Source: Bacteroidota bacterium
GTDB taxonomy: Bacteria; Bacteroidota; Bacteroidia; Chitinophagales; Chitinophagaceae
DNA length: 64,000 bases
NCBI GenBank assembly: GCA_023437225.1
Contig: JAEZGS010000024.1
Coordinates: 124,001 to 188,000, forward strand
Reading direction: 5' to 3'
This document shows, in pieces, positions 26,402 to 34,920 of this stretch. The notes under the pieces were generated by a model that was not told the origin of the DNA, did no database searches, and was given only the letters and a program-made list of their open reading frames with translations. Position numbers and translations under genes: made by a program. Each line of letters starts with the position of its first letter. Position 1 is the first letter of the stretch.

Positions 26402-26504
26402 GAGAAACGGGAAACGGAGAAACGGAGAAACGGAGAAACAGAGAAACAGACAAACAGAGAAACGGAGAATCGGAGAAACGGAGAATCGGAGAATCGGAGA
26501 AACG
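26402..26504. repeat. Tandem array, 13 copies of an 8-bp unit (GAGAAACG)
   Basis: Thirteen units of GAGAAACG or GAGAATCG (the second is one base short) run for 103 bp. The GAGAATCG variant is the same unit as in the array at 10984. The array is followed by a perfect 6-bp hairpin (GCGGAT / ATCCGC, 26507-26523) without a T-tract and by two copies of ATTACGA. Confidence 0.92.
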
Positions 26505-26571
26505 GCGCGGATCGCAAATCCGCATTACGAATTACGAATTTTGGATCTTAATTACCACATTCCGCATTCCA

Positions 26572-26675
26572 ATTAGCACATTAGCATATTAGCACACTAG
26601 CACACTAGCACATTAGCACATTAGCACACTAGCACATTAGCACACTAGCACACTAGCACACTAGCATACTAGCAC
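26572..26675. repeat. Tandem array, 13 copies of an 8-bp unit (AYTAGCAC)
   Basis: Thirteen consecutive units ATTAGCAC or ACTAGCAC run for exactly 104 bp without length change; only two units end in AT instead of AC. The unit is unrelated to the GAGAAACG arrays. Together with them it fills the ~360-base gap between the M14 gene and rpsT, where no gene is seen. Confidence 0.93.
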
Positions 26676-26678
26676 ATT

Positions 26679-26710
26679 AAAAAAAAACCCGCCATTGGCG
26701 GGAAAAAAAA
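26679..26710 (-). terminator. rpsT rho-independent terminator
   Basis: A 6-bp GC stem (CCCGCC / GGCGGG) with a 3-base loop is flanked by A-runs of 9 and 8 on the plus strand. On the minus strand this gives a hairpin followed by nine T, a strong terminator for rpsT. Confidence 0.88.
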
Positions 26711-26740
26711 TATAACCTTACTTCTTAAGAAGAAATACGC

Positions 26741-27007
26741 TTATTGAGCTACAGGAGCCAGGCCGTTCACTTTCTTAGCCAGCTTACTTTTCAGGTTTGC
26801 TGCCTTATTTTTGTGAATAACACCGGTTTTTGCCAACCTGTCGATCAGTGAAACAACCTGTGGCAGTTGCTCAGCAGCCGCTTTATTATCTTTCAGCTCT
26901 CTCAGGTCACGGATCGCATTACGGGTGGTTTTACCATTGTAACGGTTACGCTCCCTGCGCTTGCTAGCCTGACGCACATCTTTCTTGGTTGCCTTATGAT
27001 TTGCCAT
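26741..27007 (-). CDS. rpsT: 30S ribosomal protein S20
   Basis: The protein is 88 residues, highly basic, and begins MANHKATKKDVRQASKRRER, the standard S20 N-terminus. The rest, with KTGVIHKNKAANLKSKLAKK, also fits S20, a primary binder of 16S rRNA in the small subunit. The gene has its own promoter and terminator, so it is monocistronic. The odhA operon diverges from it. Confidence 0.98.
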   Translation of the reverse strand: MANHKATKKDVRQASKRRERNRYNGKTTRNAIRDLRELKDNKAAAEQLPQVVSLIDRLAKTGVIHKNKAANLKSKLAKKVNGLAPVAQ

Positions 27008-27031
27008 TTGAAATTCGAAATTTTAGGACGG

Positions 27032-27062
27032 CAAAGGTAAGGGTAAACAGTTTATCGGGCAA
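27032..27062 (-). promoter_or_regulatory. rpsT promoter (TTG-N20-TACCTTTG)
   Basis: On the minus strand TTG and TACCTTTG are 20 bases apart, an exact match to the Bacteroidota promoter layout. The -7 box ends 25 bases before the rpsT start codon. Confidence 0.75.
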
Positions 27063-27145
27063 AAAAAAATTATTCCAAACCAAAAAGCCGATATTTGTCA
27101 GCCTTAATCATCCGAAAAGAACCAAAGACCGGTAAGACAAATTTT

Positions 27146-29899
27146 ATGAAGGATTTCTCTTATATAACCAACTCACATCCATCATTCATTGAAGGCCTTT
27201 ACCAGGATTTTTTGAACGATCCTGCAAGTATAGATCCGGATTTTCGTCGATTTTTTGAGGGCTTCGATTTTGCCCTCTCCTTTGGCGCTCAACACAATGG
27301 ATCGTCCGTAACTGCAGTCGCCTCACAACACGATGCCAGTGTCACAAATCTAGACAAGGAATTTGGTGTTTATCAACTTATCCAGGCCTATCGTAAAAAA
27401 GGGCACCTGGTGGCTACCACCAATCCTATACGCGAGAGAAAAGACAGGGGTGCTAACCTCGACTTTAAATATTTTGGACTGTCTGACAACGATCTTGAAA
27501 CGAGTTTCGAGGCGGGCAGGTTCATCGGTCTGGGCAAAGCCACGCTTCGGCAGATACGCGACCACCTGGTGAAATGCTACGCTTCAAATGTTGGTGTGGA
27601 GTATTCAGCGCTAAACCGCATGGAGCGGATCGAATGGCTTGCCAAAGCGGTGGAACAGGAGTTTCACCAGCCGCTGCCGTTGGAACAAAAGCGTCGCATC
27701 CTTGAAAAACTCAACCAGGGAGTCATATTTGAAAAGTTTCTTCATACCAAATACATAGGCCAGAAGCGGTTTTCACTGGAAGGTGGTGAAACAGCTATTG
27801 CTGCGCTCGACGCGATCATTAACTCCGCGGCCCTGAACGGCGTTAAGGAAGTCGTGATCGGGATGGCCCACAGGGGGCGCCTGAATGTTCTTGCCAACAT
27901 AATGGGCAAAACCTACGAACAAATTTTCAGTGAATTTGAAGGTACTGCCAAAATTGACCAGACAATGGGCAGTGGTGACGTGAAATACCACCTGGGCTTT
28001 AGCAGTGAAGTGGAAACGCCCACAGGTGAAACCGTGCACATGAAGCTTTGTCCAAATCCTTCGCATCTCGAAGCGGTGAATCCGGTAGTAGTTGGTTTCG
28101 CAAGAGCGAAAGCTGACGTTGTTTACGAAAGTGAATTTGATAGGGTGTTACCGATATTGATTCATGGCGATGCCTCTCTTGCGGGTCAGGGTGTGGTTTA
28201 CGAAGTGTTGCAAATGAGTGGGCTCGAAGGATATTACACTGGCGGTACCATTCATTTTGTAATCAATAACCAGATCGGCTTCACAACCGACTTCGACGAT
28301 GCCCGCACTTCTGATTACTGTACATCGGCTGCGGCAATGATCCAGGCGCCGGTCTTTCACGTGAACGGGGATGATCCTGAAGCTGTAGTAAAATGTGTTC
28401 AGATAGCAACACGATACAGGCAGCGATTCAACTCGGATATATTCATCGACATGGTTTGCTATCGCAAACACGGACATAATGAAGGAGATGATCCGAAGTT
28501 TACGCAGCCCGGACTATATGCGTTGATTGAGAAGCATCCCAATCCGCGCGAGGTGTATACAAACTATCTCCTGGAAAACGGAGAATCCGATGCACGTGAT
28601 CTGGCAAAGGAGATGGAGAAGAAATTCTGGGGCGATCTCCAGGAGCGTCTCGATGAAGTGAAGCAAAATCCTCTTCCCTATAAATACCAGACTCCCGAGT
28701 TATGGTGGAGGAGCCTGAGGAAAGCTACAGCAGCGGATTTTGACGCTTCACCCGTTACCGGAATCAGTGTTGAGCAGTTTAAGACAATATTTGATTCGAT
28801 CATGAAATGGCCGGAAGATTTTAAGCCATTGAAGAAAGTAGAGAAGATCATACAAGATAAGATCAAACTTTTTGATGAATCACAGAAAGTGGATTGGGCT
28901 ACTGCCGAGCTAATGGCATACGGAAGCATCCTGATGGAAAATAATGATGTGCGTATGAGTGGCCAGGATGTGCGCCGCGGGACCTTTTCTCACCGACATG
29001 CCATCCTGAGGGATGAAGGATCGGATAACTCATACAGCAGGCTTTCACGAATTCCAGGTGCGACGGGCAACTTCAGGATATATAACTCTTTACTTAGTGA
29101 ATTTGCCGTATTAGGTTTCGAATACGGTTATGCACTTGCGAATCCTCACGCACTGGTGTTGTGGGAAGCGCAGTTTGGCGATTTTGTCAACAGCGCACAG
29201 GTGACCATTGACCAGTTCATCTCAAGCAGCGAACAGAAATGGAATCGCATGAGTGGTGTAGTTATGTTGCTGCCTCATGGATATGAGGGGCAGGGGCCCG
29301 AGCATTCGAGCGGCCGCATGGAACGATTCCTGCAAATGTGCGCGGAATTGAACATGGTGGTAACAAATATCACAACCGCATCCAACTTCTTCCACGCTCT
29401 CAGAAGACAGCTTGCCTGGCCTTTCAGAAAACCATTGGTGAACTTCGCTCCTAAAGCAAATCTTCGACTGCCAGCAACATTTTCACACATGAACGATTTC
29501 ACTTCAGGTGGTTTCCGGGAAGTGATTGATGATGTCACCATCACTGACGCTTCGAATGTGAGAAAAGTATTGTTCTGTAGCGGTAAAGTATATTTTGATC
29601 TTGCTGATCGCCAACAAAAAGATAACATCACCGACACCGCAATTGTTCGGGTAGAACAGCTGTACCCGCTTCCACAGAAGCAACTCGATGAGCTTTATAA
29701 TAAATACAGCAAAGCCACTTGGTTCTGGGTGCAGGAAGAGCCGCTGAACATGGGCGCTGCAGGCTTTTTGCAGATGAATCTTAAGAACATCAACTATGGT
29801 GTTATCAGCAGACAACCTGGTGCATCACCTGCAACCGGTTTCAGCAAAGTGCACAACCAGGAGCAACTTGAAATAGTTGATACAGCTTTTTCTATTTAA
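27146..29899 (+). CDS. sucA: 2-oxoglutarate dehydrogenase E1 component
   Basis: E1 decarboxylates 2-oxoglutarate with thiamine diphosphate and passes the succinyl group to E2 in the TCA cycle. The N-terminus (MKDFSYITNSHPSFIEGLYQ) is the usual E2-contacting segment. Conserved parts are GMAHRGRLNVLAN, LGFSSE, the ThDP-binding HGDASLAGQG and the HNEGDDPKFTQP segment. The C-terminal transketolase-like part has LPHGYEGQGPEHSSGRMERFL. I start at the ATG of MKDFS, as in the family. A TTG 17 codons upstream is unlikely because that stretch overlaps a promoter-like GATATTTG. At 917 residues, length is normal. The E2 gene follows after 12 bases. Confidence 0.97.
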   Translation: MKDFSYITNSHPSFIEGLYQDFLNDPASIDPDFRRFFEGFDFALSFGAQHNGSSVTAVASQHDASVTNLDKEFGVYQLIQAYRKKGHLVATTNPIRERKDRGANLDFKYFGLSDNDLETSFEAGRFIGLGKATLRQIRDHLVKCYASNVGVEYSALNRMERIEWLAKAVEQEFHQPLPLEQKRRILEKLNQGVIFEKFLHTKYIGQKRFSLEGGETAIAALDAIINSAALNGVKEVVIGMAHRGRLNVLANIMGKTYEQIFSEFEGTAKIDQTMGSGDVKYHLGFSSEVETPTGETVHMKLCPNPSHLEAVNPVVVGFARAKADVVYESEFDRVLPILIHGDASLAGQGVVYEVLQMSGLEGYYTGGTIHFVINNQIGFTTDFDDARTSDYCTSAAAMIQAPVFHVNGDDPEAVVKCVQIATRYRQRFNSDIFIDMVCYRKHGHNEGDDPKFTQPGLYALIEKHPNPREVYTNYLLENGESDARDLAKEMEKKFWGDLQERLDEVKQNPLPYKYQTPELWWRSLRKATAADFDASPVTGISVEQFKTIFDSIMKWPEDFKPLKKVEKIIQDKIKLFDESQKVDWATAELMAYGSILMENNDVRMSGQDVRRGTFSHRHAILRDEGSDNSYSRLSRIPGATGNFRIYNSLLSEFAVLGFEYGYALANPHALVLWEAQFGDFVNSAQVTIDQFISSSEQKWNRMSGVVMLLPHGYEGQGPEHSSGRMERFLQMCAELNMVVTNITTASNFFHALRRQLAWPFRKPLVNFAPKANLRLPATFSHMNDFTSGGFREVIDDVTITDASNVRKVLFCSGKVYFDLADRQQKDNITDTAIVRVEQLYPLPQKQLDELYNKYSKATWFWVQEEPLNMGAAGFLQMNLKNINYGVISRQPGASPATGFSKVHNQEQLEIVDTAFSI

Positions 29900-29911
29900 T
29901 AAACCATCAAC

Positions 29912-31171
29912 ATGATCGATATAAAAGTTCCAACGGTAGGAGAATCTATTAGTGAAGTCACTCTTTTGAAATGGATCAAAAAAGAAGGTGAGTATGTTGA
30001 AAGAGATGAAATTATTGCTGAGCTTGAAAGTGAGAAAGCAACATTTGAAGTGAACGCAGAGAAAGCCGGTATATTAAAATTCAATGCGCAGGAAGGCGAT
30101 ACACTGAAGATTGGTGATGTGCTTGCTCAAATTGATGATACGGCCGCCAAACCTGCAAGTGCTGGCGAGGCACCCGCTGCGTCACCAACTGAAGCGCCTG
30201 CTAAGCCAGTAGCCGAGGCTCCGAAAGTCGAACCGCCCAAGTCGGAACAACCAGCGCAGACAGATGCCAGCAAAGAATCAACTTCTGATGTGAAAGCATC
30301 ACCTGTTGCCGCCGCAATTATAGCGGACAAAAAAGTTGATCCAAAAAAACTAACTCCATCAGGCTACCAGGGCAAAATATTAAAGAGCGATGTCCTTGAG
30401 GCGTTAAATTCCCCGGGACGAATTCCGGGACAGGCGTTGTTTTCAAGAGAAGATCGTCGCGAGAAGATGAGTAATTTGCGTAAGACTGTATCACGCAGAC
30501 TTGTCGAAGCGAAGAACACCACTGCAATGCTCACTACTTTCAATGAGGTAGATATGAGCAAGATCATGGAGATTCGCACAAATTACAAAGAGAAGTTCAA
30601 GGAGGCTCATAACATAGGTCTTGGTTTTATGAGCTTCTTCACCAAGGCCGTATGCCATGCATTGAAGGAGTGGCCGGCGGTCAATGCATACATTGATGGT
30701 GAAGAAATAATCTATCATGATTACTGCGACATATCTATTGCGGTGTCCTCTCCAAAAGGGCTTGTCGTGCCCGTTATCCGCAATGCGGAAAGCTTGAGCA
30801 TGGCAGAGATCGAACAAAAGGTTGCTGAACTTGCAAAGAAGGCCCGCGATTCAAAGCTCAGTTTCGAAGAAATGCAGGGCGGTACATTCACGATCACAAA
30901 TGGTGGTGTATTTGGCTCACTGATGAGTACACCCATCATCAACATACCGCAATCGGCAATCCTGGGTATGCATAAAATTCAGGAACGTCCCGTTGCTATC
31001 AATGGACAGGTGGTTATCAGGCCCATGATGTATGTGGCATTGAGTTATGACCACAGGATCATCGACGGCCGGGAATCTGTAAGCTTCCTGGTAAAAGTTA
31101 AGGAGTTGCTCGAAGAGCCTTCTTTATTGCTTTTCGGTAAAGATCCTGTTCAGACCCTGCTTGAATTATAG
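29912..31171 (+). CDS. odhB: 2-oxoglutarate dehydrogenase E2, dihydrolipoyl succinyltransferase
   Basis: E2 forms the core of the 2-oxoglutarate dehydrogenase complex and transfers succinyl from lipoamide to CoA. One lipoyl domain is present with the attachment lysine in ELESEKATFEV (Lys42). An Ala/Pro-rich linker (about 80-125) follows, then a peripheral subunit-binding domain (SPVAAAIIADKKVDPKKL...GYQGKILKSDV). The catalytic domain starts near residue 185 and contains the active-site motif SYDHRIIDGRES. The E3 gene is not in the window. Cotranscription with E1 is evident from the 12-base gap. The downstream methyltransferase shares one base with the stop. Confidence 0.97.
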   Translation: MIDIKVPTVGESISEVTLLKWIKKEGEYVERDEIIAELESEKATFEVNAEKAGILKFNAQEGDTLKIGDVLAQIDDTAAKPASAGEAPAASPTEAPAKPVAEAPKVEPPKSEQPAQTDASKESTSDVKASPVAAAIIADKKVDPKKLTPSGYQGKILKSDVLEALNSPGRIPGQALFSREDRREKMSNLRKTVSRRLVEAKNTTAMLTTFNEVDMSKIMEIRTNYKEKFKEAHNIGLGFMSFFTKAVCHALKEWPAVNAYIDGEEIIYHDYCDISIAVSSPKGLVVPVIRNAESLSMAEIEQKVAELAKKARDSKLSFEEMQGGTFTITNGGVFGSLMSTPIINIPQSAILGMHKIQERPVAINGQVVIRPMMYVALSYDHRIIDGRESVSFLVKVKELLEEPSLLLFGKDPVQTLLEL

Positions 31172-32346
31172 TGTATCAATTCGCGCATATTAATACGGCT
31201 CGTGAGATTATAGAAACATATGATGGAAAGGAACCCTTTCAGCATCATTTGAAATCATATTTGAAGCTTATAAAGAAAGCAGGATCCCGCGATCGTAAAT
31301 CGATTGGACACCTGTGTTACACATACCTGCGAATTGGCAGGTCGATGGACAAAGCAACTTTCGATGAACGTCTTGCTACTGCATTATTTCTTTGTGAAGA
31401 GAGCCCAAACCCATACCTGCAGGTTCTTTACGACAGATGGAATCACAGCGAAATGATTCGCCTTCCAATAGAAGAGAAGGTGAGTGTGGTTAAAGAGACT
31501 GTTCCAGACTTCATGATTGATGATGTGTTTCCCTTCAACCTTTCACTTAGTGAAGGAATAGACCGTAAGCACTTTGTTTATTCGCATCTTCGCCAACCGT
31601 TCTTGTATCTGCGTTTGCGAGCCGCGGACAATAGTTCCATCGTAAATCAACTTGAGCAAAGCGGACAGATGATCGATGTAAAGGAGGATTGTATTGCTCT
31701 CAGAAATGGAACCAACATAGAAGAGCTGTTAACCCTCAATCGTGACGCCGTAGTGCAGGATAAGAGTTCACAAGGTGTTCGTGATTTCTTTCCAATGACT
31801 GACAAGAAAGAGAGAATCAAAATATGGGATGCATGTGCTGCGAGTGGGGGAAAAGCAATACTTCTATATGATCACTATAAAAACATTGAACTAACGGTTA
31901 CGGACAAACGAAGTTCAATCATTCATAATCTCCGGCAACGTTTGCATGAAGCAGGTATAAATGATTACCATTCTTTCGTCCTGGATCTTACACTCCAATC
32001 GCCAGCTATCCGATCGAACGAGTATGACATCGTGCTTGCAGATGTTCCGTGTTCCGGTTCTGGAACCTGGAGTCGAACTCCTGAACATCTATCCACCTTC
32101 ACCGATTCAAGGGTTGATGATTACCAGCAATTACAACGTTCCATACTTAGACACATACGTCCATCTCTTAAGCGAGGTGGGCATCTATTGTATGTTACAT
32201 GTTCGGTATTCAGAAAAGAAAATGAAGAAAATGTTGACTGGCTTCTGAAAGAATTCGGTCTTAAGGTAGTGAAAGCTTCACCCATCACCGGTTACGCTCA
32301 TAATGCCGATACGATGTATGCGGCACTACTGCTTAATGATTCTTAG
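31171..32346 (+). CDS. RsmB/NSUN-type RNA m5C methyltransferase
   Basis: This is a SAM-dependent RNA cytosine-5 methyltransferase of the NOL1/NOP2/Sun type. The SAM-binding motif is WDACAASGGKAIL. The two catalytic cysteines are in ADVPCSGSGTWSR (motif IV) and YVTCSVFRKENE (motif VI), with the spacing usual for RsmB and RsmF. The N-terminal ~170 residues resemble the NusB-like helical domain of RsmB. The target (16S rRNA C967 in RsmB) is presumed, not shown. The start is a GTG whose first base is the last base of the odhB stop, so translation is likely coupled to the TCA-cycle operon. Its 3' end overlaps the convergent subtilase gene by 21 bases. Confidence 0.88.
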   Translation: MYQFAHINTAREIIETYDGKEPFQHHLKSYLKLIKKAGSRDRKSIGHLCYTYLRIGRSMDKATFDERLATALFLCEESPNPYLQVLYDRWNHSEMIRLPIEEKVSVVKETVPDFMIDDVFPFNLSLSEGIDRKHFVYSHLRQPFLYLRLRAADNSSIVNQLEQSGQMIDVKEDCIALRNGTNIEELLTLNRDAVVQDKSSQGVRDFFPMTDKKERIKIWDACAASGGKAILLYDHYKNIELTVTDKRSSIIHNLRQRLHEAGINDYHSFVLDLTLQSPAIRSNEYDIVLADVPCSGSGTWSRTPEHLSTFTDSRVDDYQQLQRSILRHIRPSLKRGGHLLYVTCSVFRKENEENVDWLLKEFGLKVVKASPITGYAHNADTMYAALLLNDS

Positions 32347-34050
32347 TGTTGCCTTTCTTGTTCCATCTTCGAAATGAAGGAAATAGACACCACTCGCAAG
32401 CATGTCTAAGTTATTTACATTGTATAGGCCGGCTACACCGGGGTTAACTGCTAACGATTGTTTCCTGACAGGCGATCCCTTCGCGTCATACAGGGTAATG
32501 AATGCACGGGTTTGGTCGCCGGCAGCCAAAGCAATTCTCACCTGGTTATTGAAAGGATTGGGGACAACCTTTATCCAGGTATTTTCCAGTATTGCCTGCA
32601 GGTTACGGCTCAATCTTAATTGGGTAAGTAACTCGTAAGCTTTTTTAAAATCCGGGATTCCGTAACCATATCGTTGTGGGTCGGGGGAAAGGTAGCGGTC
32701 CGAGCTTTGTTTAACTGCTTCAATGATATCCATGTTTGCCATGTCTGGAAATGCCTGCCAAAGGCACGCAACCAAACCTGCAATATTTGGATTCGAAAAA
32801 GAAGTGCCATTTCCTTTAACCGGGTCTCCATTCTCATCGCTCAAAACCGCCTCCTGCCCAATGGACACGACGTCCGGTTTAATCCTGCCTGCACCGTTCG
32901 GCCCCCAACTGCTGAAGGCGGCAATGGTGCCATCAGGTTTCGTTGCGCCGACCGTAAGTACGCTATCCGAATCACCCGGCGATGCAATGAATTTTTCTTC
33001 TGAAGATAAACCGCCGGAATTACCCGCACTGTTGCAGACGATGATTCCCTTTCGCGCCGCAAGGTCCGCTGCAATTGCGGAGATCGTAGTATTACCATCC
33101 CGATCGGCATGACTGTGGTTGAATACCGGATCTTCAAAACTGATATAGCCCAGCGATGAAGAAATAATGTCTGCACCACTACTGTCAGCATACTCCGCAC
33201 CCAGTGTCCAGTAGAATTCTTCAATAGGAAACTCTTCAGCATCGTTTTCCGTGCGCACAAGATAGAATGAAGCGTGGGGAGCCGATCCTACAATCTTTCC
33301 AGGACGATTTGCCGCGATAACCGATAAGCAATAAGATCCATGGGAATTTTGTGTGCTGATTTCGTTTTCATTTTCAACAAAGTCGTAACCTCCAAGGATC
33401 CTGTTGTCGTTTCGCAAACTGTCAAACGCAATGTTTGTGCTGTAATTTGCAAAGCCTGCGTCCAACATGGCGATAATGATCCCCTCGCCTGTAAACCCCT
33501 TTTCGTGCAGGAAGTTTCCGTTGTGCATCTTGATCTGCCCACTTGAATTACCATAATCAAAGGTTTCCATTGTCCCCATGGTGGAGCGAATGCCGTTCAA
33601 TATTGGGCGACGTGAAATTGGACTAATGTCCACTTCAAGTTTTCTTGATCTGGTATCGCCTGTAGTTGGACGTTTGATGGAAGCGATGGGGGTGGCGTTT
33701 TTAATAAAACTGATCGCTTTGAATTGTTCATGTACCTGTTCTTCATCGATGCGAACCAACACCGCATTGAGCCATTTCGATGTTCCGATGACATGTACTC
33801 CGTTGATTCGTTTCAGGCTGTCTACATAATATTTCGATACTGGAAGATCAGTTGAATCAAACGATAAATTTTGTTTGTGTCTCCTTGCTATCGCTTTGTC
33901 AGTAAGATATTCTGAAGGTTTATTTAGAGTATATATGCTCGGTCCCTTATCTCGCAACGTAACGATATGCCGTTTGTATTGAGCATGCAAAGAGAGTGAA
34001 TTAAGCAGGCAACAAAAAAGACCAAATGCAAATAATAAAGTTTTGCCCAT
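32326..34050 (-). CDS. S8 subtilisin-like protease with T9SS C-terminal sorting domain
   Basis: An N-terminal signal peptide (FAFGLFCCLLNSLSLHAQ) and an inhibitor-like propeptide (~25-130) precede the subtilase domain. The catalytic triad is visible as IAMLDAGF (Asp), NSHGSYC (His) and GNGTSFSNP (Ser). The last ~85 residues are a type A T9SS sorting domain: WIKVVPNPFNN, then LYDAKGSPVRK, ending ASGVYFLHF...KATLRIIKQ. The protein is therefore secreted by the type IX system and probably attached to the cell surface. Length 574 is normal. Its last codons and stop lie within the end of the methyltransferase gene on the other strand. The lipoprotein gene lies 9 bases upstream and is probably cotranscribed. 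Confidence 0.95.
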   Translation of the reverse strand: MGKTLLFAFGLFCCLLNSLSLHAQYKRHIVTLRDKGPSIYTLNKPSEYLTDKAIARRHKQNLSFDSTDLPVSKYYVDSLKRINGVHVIGTSKWLNAVLVRIDEEQVHEQFKAISFIKNATPIASIKRPTTGDTRSRKLEVDISPISRRPILNGIRSTMGTMETFDYGNSSGQIKMHNGNFLHEKGFTGEGIIIAMLDAGFANYSTNIAFDSLRNDNRILGGYDFVENENEISTQNSHGSYCLSVIAANRPGKIVGSAPHASFYLVRTENDAEEFPIEEFYWTLGAEYADSSGADIISSSLGYISFEDPVFNHSHADRDGNTTISAIAADLAARKGIIVCNSAGNSGGLSSEEKFIASPGDSDSVLTVGATKPDGTIAAFSSWGPNGAGRIKPDVVSIGQEAVLSDENGDPVKGNGTSFSNPNIAGLVACLWQAFPDMANMDIIEAVKQSSDRYLSPDPQRYGYGIPDFKKAYELLTQLRLSRNLQAILENTWIKVVPNPFNNQVRIALAAGDQTRAFITLYDAKGSPVRKQSLAVNPGVAGLYNVNNLDMLASGVYFLHFEDGTRKATLRIIKQ

Positions 34051-34059
34051 AGGCAGGTA

Positions 34060-34830
34060 TTAATTGTGATCCCTGATCTTCATGGATACTGCAAAACCTG
34101 TTCTAAAGCCGGCCTGACCACCGGTTGGTGGCTGATATTCCCACATTTCCACGTTTTTAGAAATAAGTCCTATACCACGGGCATATTGTTCGTTCCAAAC
34201 CACTTTATAACCAATCGATTCAACGAATTCAATTGGCACATTAACGCTGTCTTCAACCTGGCGGATCATAACGGTATTATCAAGGTTTAAACCATTGATC
34301 GTGGTTGATTCGCCAACACCTTCGTACACCGATTCCCAATATTGAATGTCTTCATCCATGCTGAAAGAATACATCGCGTCGAAAGGTTTGAAAGGCAGAT
34401 GGGTATTGGCTCTCCAGGTATAATTTTCTTTAACAGGTGAAACCATTTTAACGAACCGAAGGTTGTTTTCAATGACTTCAATATTATTTCCGGCTTCAAC
34501 GATCATGTAAGTCATTGACGGCTTCCATTGACTTTCATTAGTGCTCCCTGCAGGTCGCAGGTAACGAATGATGCGCCACGCCGGTCTTTGCGAGTTGTCA
34601 GTTATTTGTTCATCAACTACATCTTTCGCTTCGTAGTGAATAACGGTATCATCCTGTCCAAAATTTACAAATTTCATGGAGTCAAGATCATACGTAATGT
34701 ACCGTCCCTTTTCGAGATTGAAATAATCCTTTGCACGTGATGCTTCAACAGTTGCCGTTTCCTTGCTGCATGCAGCCAATGTGAACAGACATAAAAGGAA
34801 GAGACAGACGTTTGTAAAAATTCTTTTCAT
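34060..34830 (-). CDS. Hypothetical lipoprotein
   Basis: The start MKRIFTNVCLFLLCLFTLAAC is a textbook lipoprotein signal with a LAAC lipobox, so the 256-residue product is lipid-anchored in the envelope. The mature part is mixed, beta-rich and tryptophan-containing (AWRIIRYLRP, YTWRANTHLPF, WESVYEGVGE), and I do not recognise a characterised family. Similar lipoproteins of this size are frequent in Bacteroidota. It sits upstream of the T9SS subtilase with a 9-base gap, suggesting a shared transcript and perhaps a role on the cell surface. No function should be inferred beyond that. Confidence 0.82.
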   Translation of the reverse strand: MKRIFTNVCLFLLCLFTLAACSKETATVEASRAKDYFNLEKGRYITYDLDSMKFVNFGQDDTVIHYEAKDVVDEQITDNSQRPAWRIIRYLRPAGSTNESQWKPSMTYMIVEAGNNIEVIENNLRFVKMVSPVKENYTWRANTHLPFKPFDAMYSFSMDEDIQYWESVYEGVGESTTINGLNLDNTVMIRQVEDSVNVPIEFVESIGYKVVWNEQYARGIGLISKNVEMWEYQPPTGGQAGFRTGFAVSMKIRDHN

Positions 34831-34920
34831 GTTTCGGGTTGTAAACTTTCAGGGATACGTAAGCCGAAGAAAACGAATGCCTGCACCCTATTATTGCCTG
34901 CCCCGCTTCATTGTTAAAGC

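Noticed and set aside
26263..26525. Phe/Ser/Leu-rich open frames on the minus strand
   Set aside because: They are translations of the GAGAAACG array (period 8 bp, giving an 8-residue peptide repeat) extending into the M14 gene, not genes.
27095..27145. TTG start 17 codons upstream of the 2-oxoglutarate dehydrogenase E1 ATG
   Set aside because: The extra residues do not resemble the family N-terminus, and the TTG lies in a promoter-like GATATTTG.
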